Part shown: in pieces, positions 51,853 through 61,224 of the stretch
Layout of the letters: each line of letters starts with the position of its first letter
How positions within the stretch are numbered: position 1 is the first letter of the stretch
DNA from: Achromobacter veterisilvae
Lineage (GTDB): Bacteria > Pseudomonadota > Gammaproteobacteria > Burkholderiales > Burkholderiaceae_B
Length of the DNA: 64,000 bases
NCBI RefSeq assembly: GCF_900496975.1
Contig: NZ_UFQC01000006.1
Coordinates: 124,001 to 188,000, forward strand
Direction of reading: 5' to 3'
The notes under the pieces: generated by a model
Seen by the model: only the letters and a program-made list of their open reading frames with translations
What the model was told of the DNA's origin: nothing
Databases searched by the model: none
Translations under genes and position numbers: made by a program

Positions 51853-52791
51853 ATGAATATCACCTTCCGCCAACTCCGCATCTTCCTGGAACTGTTCGAG
51901 ACCGGCAGCTTCACGGCGGCCGCGGCAAGGCTGCACGTCACCCAGTCGGCCGCCAGCAAGATGATCGCCGAGCTGGAATCGCAGTTGAATCTGGTGCTGT
52001 TCGACCGCAGCACCCGCCGCGTTACGCCGAACGACGCGGCTCGGGAGTTTCACGCCTTCGCGGTGGACGTCGTGGCGACCATGCAGACGGCCACGCGCAG
52101 CGTCGAAGAGCTGATCTCGCTTGAGCGCGGCAAGGTCAGCATCGCGGCGTCGCCGCTGATGATCTATGGCCTGCTCGCCGACGTGATCGCCGATTACCGG
52201 ACCCGCTACCCCGGCATCCAATTCGAGCTGCACGAGCTTTCCACGGACCAGACGGTCGAAAGCGTCCGGGCGGGCACCGTCGATTTCGGCCTGGGCGCGA
52301 TCGACATGCGCATCCCGGGCATCCAGTCGGAAGTGGTGTTGGAAGACGGCATGCGCGTGGTGATCGACGCCGCCCATCCCCTGAACCGCCGCGCCTCGGT
52401 GGCGCTGAAGGAACTGGCGGCGTGGAACCATATCTCGCTGCGCAATTTCTATAGCGTGCGCCGCAGCCTGGACCTCATTCTGGCCAGCCAGGGCGTCACG
52501 CTGCCCAGCGCGATCGAGGCCGGCACGCTGACCGCGGCGCTGGGCCTGGTGCGCCGCGGCGCCGGCGTGCTGATCGTGCCGGGCTACGCGGCAACCATCG
52601 CCGAGCAATGGGGCATGCGCACACTTTCCCTCCGCGGCGTCTCGCCCACGGTGCACCAGATCTCGCTGATCCAGCGCAGCCAGGCCCGTCCGTCGGTGTC
52701 CACGCGGCATTTCCTGGACGTGCTCCTGACGCGGCTGGCGCAGCGGGGCGCCGCCAAAACAGCGCTTTCGCGCGCGACGAGACCTGGCTGA
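51853..52791 (+). CDS. LysR-family transcriptional regulator
   Basis: A 312-residue LTTR of the CysB/Cbl-like branch: ITFRQLRIFLELFETGSFTAAAARLHVTQSAASKMIAELESQL at the N-terminus and an effector domain with SIAASPLMIYGLLADVIADY and VLIVPGYAATIAEQW. Divergent from the hydratase/Bug/CoA-transferase operon. The basic C-terminal tail (residues about 295-312) is not conserved-looking. Confidence 0.93.
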   Translation: MNITFRQLRIFLELFETGSFTAAAARLHVTQSAASKMIAELESQLNLVLFDRSTRRVTPNDAAREFHAFAVDVVATMQTATRSVEELISLERGKVSIAASPLMIYGLLADVIADYRTRYPGIQFELHELSTDQTVESVRAGTVDFGLGAIDMRIPGIQSEVVLEDGMRVVIDAAHPLNRRASVALKELAAWNHISLRNFYSVRRSLDLILASQGVTLPSAIEAGTLTAALGLVRRGAGVLIVPGYAATIAEQWGMRTLSLRGVSPTVHQISLIQRSQARPSVSTRHFLDVLLTRLAQRGAAKTALSRATRPG

Positions 52792-52932
52792 CCAGCCCTG
52801 AACGGTTCGACATATCGGCCGGCCTGCGACTGATGCCTGGCCGGCAGGCAGCCACCCCCGCGGAACACAGGCATTCGCGGCGCGGGATTAAACGGCGCCG
52901 ACGCTCGTTCGTCTAGAAATAAGAGCATGAAT

Positions 52933-52952
52933 CGCAAGGCAAGCGCCTTGCG
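52933..52952. repeat. Perfect hairpin upstream of TonB receptor gene
   Basis: CGCAAGGC-AAGC-GCCTTGCG, an eight-base perfect stem with a four-base loop, 81 bases before the receptor ATG. There is no T-run, so it could be part of the transcript leader or a protein-binding site rather than a terminator of the LysR gene (stop at 52791). Confidence 0.5.
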
Positions 52953-53032
52953 TCCAATCATTGCCGTCGCGGCGTGGCGTCGTCACGCCAATAACAAGGG
53001 GCTCCTTCCAGTCCCGTCTACGCGCACAAACC

Positions 53033-55183
53033 ATGAAGACTCCTCGCAATACTCCGCGCGCGCTCGCGCGCCGCCCTCTTTGCTATCCGCTGATCGTAGG
53101 CCTGGCCATCGCCGCGCCCGTCCACGCCCAACAATCGGCCGGTGGCGCCGCCGTGCCCACGCTGCCGTCCATCAACGTCCTGGGCGACCAAACGGACGCC
53201 GCCACCGGGCCGGTCAACGGCTACGTGGCCCGCGAGACCCTGACGGGCAGCAAGACCCCGACCAACCTGCTGGAGATTCCGCAATCGGTCTCGGTGGTCG
53301 GCGCGCAGGAAATGCAGGACCGCGGCGTGCAGACGGTGTCGCAGGCCATCCAGTACGTGCCTGGCGTGCAGATCAGCAACTTCGGCGGCGCCGAAGTCCG
53401 CAACGACTGGATCGTATTGCGCGGCTTCGACGCCAAGATCACCGGAGATTACCGCGATGGCCTGAGCCAACTGCCTTACGACCAGATCCGCGCCCGCACC
53501 GATCCCTACGCGCTGGAACGCGTGGAGGTCATCCGCGGGCCGTCGTCGGTGCTGTATGGCCAGGTGGCGCCGGGCGGGCTGGTCAATCGCGTGACCAAGC
53601 GCCCCACCGCCGACGCCTTCGGCGAAATCGTGCTGCAAGGCGGAAATTTCGACCGCCGCCAGGCAGCCTTCGACGTGGGCGGCCCCATCGACAATGACGG
53701 CAAGTACCTGTACCGCCTGACGGGCATCTTGCGCGACGCAGGCACGCAGGTCAAATACGACAGCGACCATCGTTACCCGGACGATCTGGGCTACATCGCG
53801 CCCGCCTTCACGTGGCGGCCCAACGCCGACACCTCGTTCACGCTGCTGACGAGCTACCAACACGACCAGACCGACGGAGAATCCCGCCCCGTGTTCCCCA
53901 CCCACGTGCCGGTGGGCGACTACGGTTTCAACAAATACGACCGCAAGCAATACGCCATCGGCTACCTGCTCGAGCACCGCGTCAACAATGCGTTTACGCT
54001 GCGCCAGAACGCCCGCTACCAGCATGGCAAGCTGGATCAACGCGACCTGTACAACCTGCGCCTGCTGGCCGACGGCCACACCATCAGCCGGTACGCCCTG
54101 GTGTCCAAGGAAAGCATGGACGGCGTGGCGATCGACAATCAGGCCGAATACCGGTTCAACCTGGGCCGCGTGTCGCACACGCTGCTGGCGGGGCTGGATT
54201 ACCGGTTCCAGGACGGCCAGCAGTGGTATCGCCAGGGCCTGGCGCCCAACCTGGACCTGGAAAATCCCGTCTACGACCAGGACATTCCGTATCCGCCCGC
54301 GGCCAATACCATCATCGACCAGAAGGACGTGAGCCGCCAGTTGGGCGTCTATCTGCAGGACCAGATCAAGGTGGACAAAGTCGTCGTGACGCTAGGCGCG
54401 CGCCAGGACTGGGCGCGCAGCAACAGCGACAACCGCTTGACCAACGTCACGACCCGGCAACAGGACACGGCGTTCACGGGCCGGCTGGGCCTGGCCTATC
54501 TGTTCGACTCGGGCATCACGCCGTATGTCAGCTATTCCACGTCGTTCCTGCCGCAAATCGGGGCCGGCCTGGACAGCACGCCGTTCAAGCCCACCAAGGG
54601 CGAACAGTACGAGTTCGGCATCAAGTACCAGCCGCCCGGCTCCAACAGCATGGTGGCGCTGTCGGTGTTCGACCTTACACAGCGCAATGCGCTGACGCCC
54701 GACCCGCGCAACACCAATTTCAGCGTGCAGACCGGCGAGATCGGTTCGCGCGGGATCGAACTGGAAGGCAAGGCAAACGTCATGCGCGGCCTGGACCTGA
54801 TCGCGTCCTATACGCTGAACGACGTCAAGGTGAACAAGAGCAACAACCCAGCCGAAGAAGGCAACACGCCCATCGTCACGCCGCGCCACATGGCGTCCGC
54901 GTGGGTGAACTACACGCTGCCCGACACCGTGCTGCAAGGCATGGGCATGGGGGTGGGCGTGCGCTACGTGGGCAAGACCTACGCGGACGTTTCCAACACC
55001 ATTGAAAACGGCTCGTCGTTCATGGTGGATGCCGGTCTGCACTACCAACTGCGTAACTGGCGCTTTGCGGTCGACGCGACGAACCTGTTCAACAAGGAAA
55101 CCATCGTGTGCCGCAACAACACCGTGAACTGCCGCTACGGCCTGGAACGGACCGTCATGGCCACGGTGGCCTACCGCTGGTAA
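53033..55183 (+). CDS. TonB-dependent siderophore receptor (no signalling domain)
   Basis: A 716-residue outer-membrane receptor of the FhuA/FpvA-like siderophore group. Signal peptide ends near HAQQSAGG; the plug domain holds LEIPQSVSVVGAQEM, GVQTVSQAIQYVPGVQ, VLRGFDAKITGDYRDGLSQ and VEVIRGPSSVLYGQVAPGGLVNRVTKRP; the barrel ends in TVMATVAYRW with a terminal aromatic. No STN domain precedes the plug, so it does not signal to FecR. It is a close paralogue of the receptor at 55739-58147. Its stop codon abuts the stop of the convergent sigma factor gene with no base between. Confidence 0.95.
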   Translation: MKTPRNTPRALARRPLCYPLIVGLAIAAPVHAQQSAGGAAVPTLPSINVLGDQTDAATGPVNGYVARETLTGSKTPTNLLEIPQSVSVVGAQEMQDRGVQTVSQAIQYVPGVQISNFGGAEVRNDWIVLRGFDAKITGDYRDGLSQLPYDQIRARTDPYALERVEVIRGPSSVLYGQVAPGGLVNRVTKRPTADAFGEIVLQGGNFDRRQAAFDVGGPIDNDGKYLYRLTGILRDAGTQVKYDSDHRYPDDLGYIAPAFTWRPNADTSFTLLTSYQHDQTDGESRPVFPTHVPVGDYGFNKYDRKQYAIGYLLEHRVNNAFTLRQNARYQHGKLDQRDLYNLRLLADGHTISRYALVSKESMDGVAIDNQAEYRFNLGRVSHTLLAGLDYRFQDGQQWYRQGLAPNLDLENPVYDQDIPYPPAANTIIDQKDVSRQLGVYLQDQIKVDKVVVTLGARQDWARSNSDNRLTNVTTRQQDTAFTGRLGLAYLFDSGITPYVSYSTSFLPQIGAGLDSTPFKPTKGEQYEFGIKYQPPGSNSMVALSVFDLTQRNALTPDPRNTNFSVQTGEIGSRGIELEGKANVMRGLDLIASYTLNDVKVNKSNNPAEEGNTPIVTPRHMASAWVNYTLPDTVLQGMGMGVGVRYVGKTYADVSNTIENGSSFMVDAGLHYQLRNWRFAVDATNLFNKETIVCRNNTVNCRYGLERTVMATVAYRW

Positions 55184-55702
55184 CTAGGGCAGCAGATACT
55201 CGCGGCATGAACTCAGCGCCACGTCGGCATCGCGGATCATGAAATTGACGAGCGTGGCCGACACCCCGAGCTCGCGCGCCACGTCGCGCTGCGTGCACCC
55301 TTCTAGACGGTGCAATTCGAAGGCCCGGCGCGTGCGCGCCGACATGTTCTGCAGCGCGTCCGCGGCCAGGGCCATCGCCTGATGGCTGACGGCAGCCTCT
55401 TCGGCCAGCGACGCGGAGACGGCATGCTGGCCGTCCTCTTGTCCCGCGAACAGTCGGGACTCCAGCGCGCGGCGACGGTGGTAGTCGATCGAAAGATGGC
55501 GCACCGTCTGGAACAGGTACGCCACCGGTTCGCGCACGTCCCGCGGCGGCGGGCCTTCCAGCAGCTTCAGATATGTGTCCTGCACCACGTCGTCAGCCAG
55601 GTCGCGGCACCCGAGTATGCGCGTCGCCGTGTGCAGCAACTTGCGCCGGTGGGCCAGGTACAGGGCCGCCAGCTCGTCCCTGATGGCAGGGGGGCTCGAC
55701 AT
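55184..55702 (-). CDS. ECF sigma factor (FecI-like)
   Basis: A 172-residue sigma factor with region 2 (LAALYLAHRRKLLHTATRILGCRDLADDVVQDTYLKLLE) and region 4 (MSARTRRAFELHRLEGCTQRDVARELGVSATLVNFMIRDADVAL). It lies 36 bases downstream of the STN-containing TonB receptor gene on the same strand. No anti-sigma gene adjoins it, so the FecR protein at 58271-59269 may regulate both sigma factors, or this one is controlled only transcriptionally. Confidence 0.92.
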   Translation of the reverse strand: MSSPPAIRDELAALYLAHRRKLLHTATRILGCRDLADDVVQDTYLKLLEGPPPRDVREPVAYLFQTVRHLSIDYHRRRALESRLFAGQEDGQHAVSASLAEEAAVSHQAMALAADALQNMSARTRRAFELHRLEGCTQRDVARELGVSATLVNFMIRDADVALSSCREYLLP

Positions 55703-55738
55703 GATGTGACTCCTCTCGCACGCCGCCGCCCGGCGGGA

Positions 55739-58147
55739 TCAATAGCGGTACGCGACGGCGGCGAGCACCGTGCGTTCGACGCCATATCGGCAATTGACGC
55801 GGTCGTTGCGGCAGACCACGGTTTCTTTATTCAGCAGGTTCATGGCGTCGACGGAAAAGCGCCACGCGCCGGTCTCGTAGGCCAGGGAGGCATCCGCCAC
55901 GGCGGCGCCGCGATTCTTCATCGTGTTGGCCACGTCGACATACGTCGGACCGATATAGCGCACGCCCACGCCGGCGTTCCAGCCGGACAGCGGGCCTGCC
56001 GAGAAACGATGGCCAAGCCAGATGGCCGCCATGTGCCGCGGCGTGACGATCGGCATCTTGCGCGCCCCGCCGTCATTGCTGGACACGTTGGTCACCGCGT
56101 TGTACGTGTAGGCGGCCACGAGGTCCCAGCCATCGCCCTGGCTGAGCTTGGCCTCGATCTCCAGCCCGCGCGAACGCAGGCGGCCCGACTGCACGCTAAA
56201 GCCGGCGTGCGCGGGGTCCGGGTCCGCCGTCAGCGCATTGCGCTGGTTCAGGTTGAATAGCGCAATGGTGTAGAGGCTGTTGGAATCCGGCGGCTGATAC
56301 TTGACGCCCACCTCGACCTGGTCGGACTCGGCCGGCGTGAACGGCGACCCGTCGAAGGCCGTGCCGGCTTGCGGCACGAATGCGGTGGCATAGCTGGCAT
56401 ACGGCGCCACGCCCGAGGCGAACGCATACGACAGGCCGGCGCGCCAGGTCGTGGCCTGGTCCTGTCCGCGGCTGTCGGCGCCCGCGAGGCGGTCTTCGGT
56501 CCGATCGGTGTAGCGGTCATGACGAGCGCCCAACGTCAGCGTCCACGGCCCCGCCTGGATCTGGTCCTGCGCATACAGTCCCCACTGCGTGCTGACCTGC
56601 CGGACGTCCAACATCGTCTTGTCCGGACCCAGCGCCGCGATGGGCTGGCCGTACACGGGATCGTAGATATCCAGCGAAGGCGCCATCGCCTGCCGATAGT
56701 CCTGCGTGCCCGACAGCCGCCGGAAATCCAGGCCGGCCAGCACCGTGTGTTTCAGGCCTGCGCCCTCCAGCACGCCTTCCATCTGTGTGTCTACGGCCGC
56801 GCCGTGGGCGCGTTCGCTGGCCTGCAATTGCAGGCGCGACAAGCTGCGGCCGTCGGCGGCCAGCGCCAGCGGATACAGATTGCGCAGCGTCATGCGGCCC
56901 TGCTGATAGCGCGCGTTCTGCCGCAACGACCACGCGTCGCTCAGCCGATGCTCCAGCAGATACCCGACGCTGTAGAAGTCGCGGTCATTGCGGTCGTAGG
57001 AATAGTCGCCCACCAGCGTGCGCGTGGGATAGTACGCGCGCGATTCGCCATCGTTGCGATCGCGCTGGTAGTGCGTCAGCAGCGTCAGCGACGTGTCGGC
57101 GTTGCGCCACCGGAAGGCCGGCGCCACATAGGCCAGGTCGTCGCGGTAGCGGTGGTCGTCGTCGTATCGATCCTGCGTACCGGCTTCGCGAGCCGTCGCG
57201 GTCAGGCGGTAGCTGACGCTGGCGACCTCGTTGACCGGGCCGCCCAGGTCCACGAACGCCTGCCGGCTGTCGAAGGATCCGGCTTGAACGGCCACCTCGC
57301 GCAGCACGGTCGCGGTGGGACGCTTGGTCACGCGGTTGACGATGCCGCCCGGCGCCACCTGCCCGTACAGCGCCGACGATGGGCCGCGCACGGCCTCGAT
57401 GCTTTCCAGCGCATAGGCCGGCATGTGCGCGCGGATCTGGTCGTACGGCATCTGGCTCAGGCCGTCGCGATAGTCCCCCGTCAGCTTGGCATCGAAGCCG
57501 CGCAGCACCAGCCAGTCGTTGCGGATTTCGTTGCTGCCGAAATTATTGATCTGCACGCCTGGCGTGTACTGCAACGCCTGCGGAACGGTGCGCGCATAGC
57601 GTGCCTGCATTTCCTGGCCGGTCACGACCGACACGGATTGCGGCACGCGCACAAGGGGCGTGCTGGTCTTGGTCCCGGCCGAAGCGGACAGCGCCACGAA
57701 ACCATCCCCGCCCGCGGCCGCCCCCCACACCAGCGTCGGCGGCATCCATAAGGCCGCTGGCGTCGCGCCCATGCTTCTGACCCGGAAGCTGGCCGGAGAA
57801 TCCTGATAGGCCTCCAGCCCATAGCCCCCCAGCACCTGCGCGAACGCCTGCTCGACCGTGTAGCGGCCATTCAGGCCGTCGCTTTCCAGGCCGCGCGTCA
57901 GCGTGGGCTCGAACACCAGCATGACGCCCGCCTGGCTGGCAATCCGCTGCAAGACCGTCACCAGCGGCCCCGCGGGCACGTCATAGCGCAGGCTCGCGCT
58001 GTCGCGCGGCGCCGGGCCGTCCTGCGCGCGGGCCGCCTGGCCGATCAGCGCGGCGAACGCCAACAGCAGTATGGCGGCGAGCGCCCGCCCGCCTGCCCCG
58101 GTACGGGACAGGGCGATGCGCGTGTCGCCGCCTGTATGCCTGGCCAT
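55739..58147 (-). CDS. TonB-dependent siderophore receptor with STN signalling domain
   Basis: An 802-residue transducer receptor: signal peptide (AAILLLAFAALIGQAARAQD), STN domain at about 45-120 (LRYDVPAGPLVTVLQRIASQAGVMLVFEP), plug domain with VPQSVSVVTGQEM, VLRGFDAKLTGDYRDGLSQMPYDQIRA, AVRGPSSALYGQVAPGGIVNRVTKRP, and a 22-strand barrel ending VLAAVAYRY. The STN domain would contact FecR in the periplasm when ferric siderophore binds. Preceded by sigma and fecR genes in the same direction. Start 58147 follows from the signal peptide; a ribosome site is not obvious. Confidence 0.95.
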   Translation of the reverse strand: MARHTGGDTRIALSRTGAGGRALAAILLLAFAALIGQAARAQDGPAPRDSASLRYDVPAGPLVTVLQRIASQAGVMLVFEPTLTRGLESDGLNGRYTVEQAFAQVLGGYGLEAYQDSPASFRVRSMGATPAALWMPPTLVWGAAAGGDGFVALSASAGTKTSTPLVRVPQSVSVVTGQEMQARYARTVPQALQYTPGVQINNFGSNEIRNDWLVLRGFDAKLTGDYRDGLSQMPYDQIRAHMPAYALESIEAVRGPSSALYGQVAPGGIVNRVTKRPTATVLREVAVQAGSFDSRQAFVDLGGPVNEVASVSYRLTATAREAGTQDRYDDDHRYRDDLAYVAPAFRWRNADTSLTLLTHYQRDRNDGESRAYYPTRTLVGDYSYDRNDRDFYSVGYLLEHRLSDAWSLRQNARYQQGRMTLRNLYPLALAADGRSLSRLQLQASERAHGAAVDTQMEGVLEGAGLKHTVLAGLDFRRLSGTQDYRQAMAPSLDIYDPVYGQPIAALGPDKTMLDVRQVSTQWGLYAQDQIQAGPWTLTLGARHDRYTDRTEDRLAGADSRGQDQATTWRAGLSYAFASGVAPYASYATAFVPQAGTAFDGSPFTPAESDQVEVGVKYQPPDSNSLYTIALFNLNQRNALTADPDPAHAGFSVQSGRLRSRGLEIEAKLSQGDGWDLVAAYTYNAVTNVSSNDGGARKMPIVTPRHMAAIWLGHRFSAGPLSGWNAGVGVRYIGPTYVDVANTMKNRGAAVADASLAYETGAWRFSVDAMNLLNKETVVCRNDRVNCRYGVERTVLAAVAYRY

Positions 58148-58270
58148 GATGCCGTTTCGTCGCCTTGGATTTCGGTCCTGTTCAATAAAGAGGACACGCG
58201 AAAAACCAGAACCGGAAAGGTTTGCTCGAAATATTTCTGGGCGCATCGCGGCGGCAGCCGCGGCCAGCGA

Positions 58271-59269
58271 TCAGCCCGGCGCCGAAACCACGACCCAGTA
58301 CGGCGTCCGCTGGACGATCCGGACGTCGAGCAGCCGGCCCACGGCGGCCAACACGCGGTCGGTGTCGGCCAGAGGAAACAAGCCAGATATCCGCAGCCGG
58401 CCCGCGCGCTCGTCGCACGAGATGACACCCGGCCGATAACGGCTGAGTTCGGCCAGGAATTCCGCCAGCGGCATGTTGTCTGCCGCCAGTTCGCCCCGCA
58501 GCCATGCCATGTCGGCCTCGCCGACCGGCCCGGCAGCCTGGGCCCGCCCAGCGGAAACCTGCGCGGTCTGCCCCTTGGCCAGCACCAGCCCGGCGCCGCC
58601 TTGGCCCACGGGCTTGATTTCCACGGCCCCGTCGAACAGCGCGACATGCGTGGCGTCCGTCCCCTGGCGCACCGAAAAACGCGTGCCCAGCGCATGCACG
58701 CGCCCGAACTCGGTCTCGACCCGCAACGGCATGGAGGCGTACTGCGCCGCGTGGCCCGTCGCAACCAGGATTTCACCTCGCCGCAGCCGGATCAGCCGTT
58801 CGCCGCCCTCGAATCGCACGTCGATGCCGGTATCCGTGTTCAGCGTGATGCGCGTGCCGTCCGGCAGGTCGACGTCGCGCCGCTCGCCGACAGCCGTCGT
58901 GAAATCCGGCGAAAGGCGCAACCAGCGGTTTCGATCGGCAGCCCAGATCGCGGGCCCGATACAGGCGGCCAGGAATCCGGCCGAGAGCAGCACGCGGCGC
59001 CTGCCCTGCTGCCGGCGTTCGAGGGACAAGGCCTCGTAGGCCGGTTTGCCGGCCAGCTCGCGCATCCGGGCGTCGGCGCGCGCCAGATGGGCCCAGGCCC
59101 GCTCGTGGTCCGGGTCCGCCACGCACCAATCGCGCCACGCGCGCCTGTCTTCGTCGGTGGCGGCGCCCGACATGAACAGCACGTACCAGCGCGACGCCTC
59201 TTCCGCCACGCGCGGCGCCAGCGGCAAGCCGCCCGCGTACATGGCCGTGCCGTCCGCCTTCCGAGTCAA
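58271..59269 (-). CDS. fecR: FecR-family anti-sigma/sigma regulator
   Basis: A 332-residue inner-membrane regulator. An N-terminal cytoplasmic domain (EEASRWYVLFMSGAATDEDRRAWRDWCVADPDHERAW) binds the sigma factor, a transmembrane helix follows at about 95-112 (VLLSAGFLAACIGPAIWAA), then the periplasmic FecR domain (GERRDVDLPDGTRITLNTDTGIDVRF, FSVRQG) and a C-terminal STN-like subdomain. I place the start at a TTG that overlaps the sigma stop (TTGA) and has GGAG eight bases upstream; ATG 59242 is the alternative. It transmits the signal from the receptor to the sigma factor. Confidence 0.9.
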   Translation of the reverse strand: MTRKADGTAMYAGGLPLAPRVAEEASRWYVLFMSGAATDEDRRAWRDWCVADPDHERAWAHLARADARMRELAGKPAYEALSLERRQQGRRRVLLSAGFLAACIGPAIWAADRNRWLRLSPDFTTAVGERRDVDLPDGTRITLNTDTGIDVRFEGGERLIRLRRGEILVATGHAAQYASMPLRVETEFGRVHALGTRFSVRQGTDATHVALFDGAVEIKPVGQGGAGLVLAKGQTAQVSAGRAQAAGPVGEADMAWLRGELAADNMPLAEFLAELSRYRPGVISCDERAGRLRISGLFPLADTDRVLAAVGRLLDVRIVQRTPYWVVVSAPG

Positions 59270-59781
59270 GCGGAATGCTCCTGGGCAAAGAAGCACGCCT
59301 GCACCGCGCGCACCATGTAGTTGCCCACGGTTCGCGTGGTCACGCCCAGGCGGGCGGCGATGTCCTCGTACTTCATGCCCTCCAACTGGGCCAGCAGAAA
59401 GGCCTCGCGCGCCTTGGCCGGCAAGGTGTCCAGCGCTCGGTCGATCGCGCACAGCGCTTCCAGCACCAGCTTGCGGTCTTCGGGACTGGGCATCCGCGCC
59501 TCGGGCAAGGCCGCCAGCATTTCCAGGTAGGCGCGTTCGATCGCCTCGCGCCGATAATGGTTGGCCATCAGGCGCCGGGCGATGGTGGCCAGGAACGCCC
59601 GCGGCTCCAGCAACAACGGCACCTCCCGGGACGCCAGCACCCGCAGGAACGTATCCTGCGCCAGATCGGCGGCAACGTCCTCGCCGCCCATCCGATGGCG
59701 CAGCCATCCCGCCAGCCACGAATGATGCTCAGCGTAGAGCGTCTCTGCTCGACGGTGCAAGACCGCGTCGCTGCTGGACAT
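59266..59781 (-). CDS. fecI: ECF sigma factor (FecI-like)
   Basis: A 171-residue extracytoplasmic-function sigma factor: region 2 LYAEHHSWLAGWLRHRMGGEDVAADLAQDTFLRVLA and region 4 LPAKAREAFLLAQLEGMKYEDIAARLGVTTRTVGNYMVRAV, the FecI-type pattern. ATG 59781 has GGAG nine bases upstream. First gene of the sigma, FecR, receptor, sigma unit, with a Fur box 53 bases upstream of its start, so it is expected to be made in iron limitation and activated by siderophore-loaded receptor. Confidence 0.93.
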   Translation of the reverse strand: MSSSDAVLHRRAETLYAEHHSWLAGWLRHRMGGEDVAADLAQDTFLRVLASREVPLLLEPRAFLATIARRLMANHYRREAIERAYLEMLAALPEARMPSPEDRKLVLEALCAIDRALDTLPAKAREAFLLAQLEGMKYEDIAARLGVTTRTVGNYMVRAVQACFFAQEHSA

Positions 59782-59833
59782 GGGATGGATCTCCAAAATT
59801 GCTGCTGCCGGACTTTGCCCTCAATAACGGCAA

Positions 59834-59848
59834 TGATAACTATTATCT
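59834..59848. promoter_or_regulatory. Fur box
   Basis: TGATAACTATTATCT matches the Fur 7-1-7 consensus TGATAATNATTATCA at 12 of the 14 defined positions and lies in a short AT-rich patch upstream of the sigma/fecR/receptor unit. It places the system under iron repression. Confidence 0.8.
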
Positions 59849-59997
59849 ATTGAGTTTAGTAGTCGCTTCTTTTTGCCGGCCTGAAGCCCAGGCCCGTCCA
59901 TGCGGAGGCGGATTTCAACGGCCGCCGGCAGGAACCAGCAGGGAAATCTCGTGAAATTCCAGGGTATTGAGGTGCCGCGGAATCACATGTACGAGTC

Positions 59998-61224
59998 TTA
60001 TGCGAATGCAGGCTCAAAATCCACCAGGTCAGTGCCTTGCATGCCGAGCCCTTTGGCCACGACACGCCAGCTAGCCACTGCCTGAGCTACCTCCGTCCAG
60101 ATTGCAGCCGCTTCCTCAGCATTCAATCTGAAGTATGGCGCTCTTTCCATCAGCATGTCCCGGCTATCGATCGGTCCGGAATCCTCCGTCAACCATGTCT
60201 TACTCTCACGGCGATCACCTGGCATCGGATTGAGGTCGAATGCTGGCGACAAACGCCAGCCATGGTTGCGCGCGTCATAGAGGAACCCGGTATTCCGCAA
60301 ATGGTCATCGGTGTTGCAGATCAGAAAATTGAAGACCAGGCGGCGCCACAACTGGTGGATGTCGGCAATCGGATCGGCACCTTCCTGCAACAGGGCATCT
60401 ACCAGTTCCGTATAGGCATGCACTGTGTCTCGGCCATCAGACTGCAGCATCGTCGCGGCCGATACATAGGGAATACGGCCGCCGTCATCAGTACGGTCGA
60501 ACCGCCGGATGATGGCGACTGCCGTCCCACTGATCAACTCCACACGCACCGCTGCCGCCTTGATGCCTGCCTTGGCGGCAAGATGCATGGCCAGCACTTC
60601 GCCTCGGATGACGTCGCGCTTGTCCGCCTGGCTGGGAAACTTGCCCAATGCCAGGCGGCCATCCGTATCTCGGACGGTCGACTTCGGCCGAGCACCGCCC
60701 AGCGAGGTGCCTTGCCCGAGCAGATATTGCAGGTCCCGCGCGGTCTCCGTGCCAGCCTCCAACGCTCGGGCCGCTTGCACGACCTTATCCAGCTCCACCA
60801 ACGGCGGCACATGCCTACGCGTTCCGCCTGAGCGTAAATAGACTTTGGCCTGGGGATCGAAAAGTCGCAGCGCGCCAACACGAGCCTCGTCATCCACCCA
60901 CATCAAGAAGTCGACAGGCTCCAGCGCGGGCGTCTCGCGGTCTTGCTGCCGCAACCTCGCATGCGCACGCCGAATCACGCGTTCGCCCCACGAGTCTGGC
61001 GCAGTGTCCTCCAGCGCGCGAAAAAATACCTCTTGAGGGTGCTGCACACTCAAGACAGGCAGCAGATCAGGCGACAGCGTGAAAAACCTCGAATCCCGCA
61101 ACCAACGCTCTTCGTAGCTGAACGCGCTGCGCTTGCCGCTGCCCAGATACAGCCGCCCGACAACCTGGCCAGCCGAACCCAGATGCACTTCCAGGTCCTG
61201 ACGCTTTGAGGGCTTGGGCGCCAT
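59998..61224 (-). CDS. hipA: HipA-family serine/threonine kinase toxin
   Basis: A 408-residue HipA-type kinase: Couple-hipA N-terminal domain, GTSLGGARPKSTV at 172-184 (nucleotide loop), LGKFPS with the ATP lysine, catalytic FLICNTDDHLRN at about 300-311 and the metal-binding SPAFDLNP at 326-333. Characterised HipA proteins phosphorylate aminoacyl-tRNA synthetases (GltX, TrpS) and cause growth arrest until neutralised by HipB. Its ATG overlaps the stop of the upstream HTH gene (TGATG on the minus strand), the usual antitoxin-toxin order. Base composition is lower in GC than neighbouring genes, suggesting acquisition. Confidence 0.9.
   Translation of the reverse strand: MAPKPSKRQDLEVHLGSAGQVVGRLYLGSGKRSAFSYEERWLRDSRFFTLSPDLLPVLSVQHPQEVFFRALEDTAPDSWGERVIRRAHARLRQQDRETPALEPVDFLMWVDDEARVGALRLFDPQAKVYLRSGGTRRHVPPLVELDKVVQAARALEAGTETARDLQYLLGQGTSLGGARPKSTVRDTDGRLALGKFPSQADKRDVIRGEVLAMHLAAKAGIKAAAVRVELISGTAVAIIRRFDRTDDGGRIPYVSAATMLQSDGRDTVHAYTELVDALLQEGADPIADIHQLWRRLVFNFLICNTDDHLRNTGFLYDARNHGWRLSPAFDLNPMPGDRRESKTWLTEDSGPIDSRDMLMERAPYFRLNAEEAAAIWTEVAQAVASWRVVAKGLGMQGTDLVDFEPAFA

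Noticed and set aside
52927-53697. 256-codon plus-strand frame overlapping the TonB receptor start
   Set aside because: After about 40 residues it becomes a frame-shifted Arg/Gly/Pro-rich shadow of the receptor.
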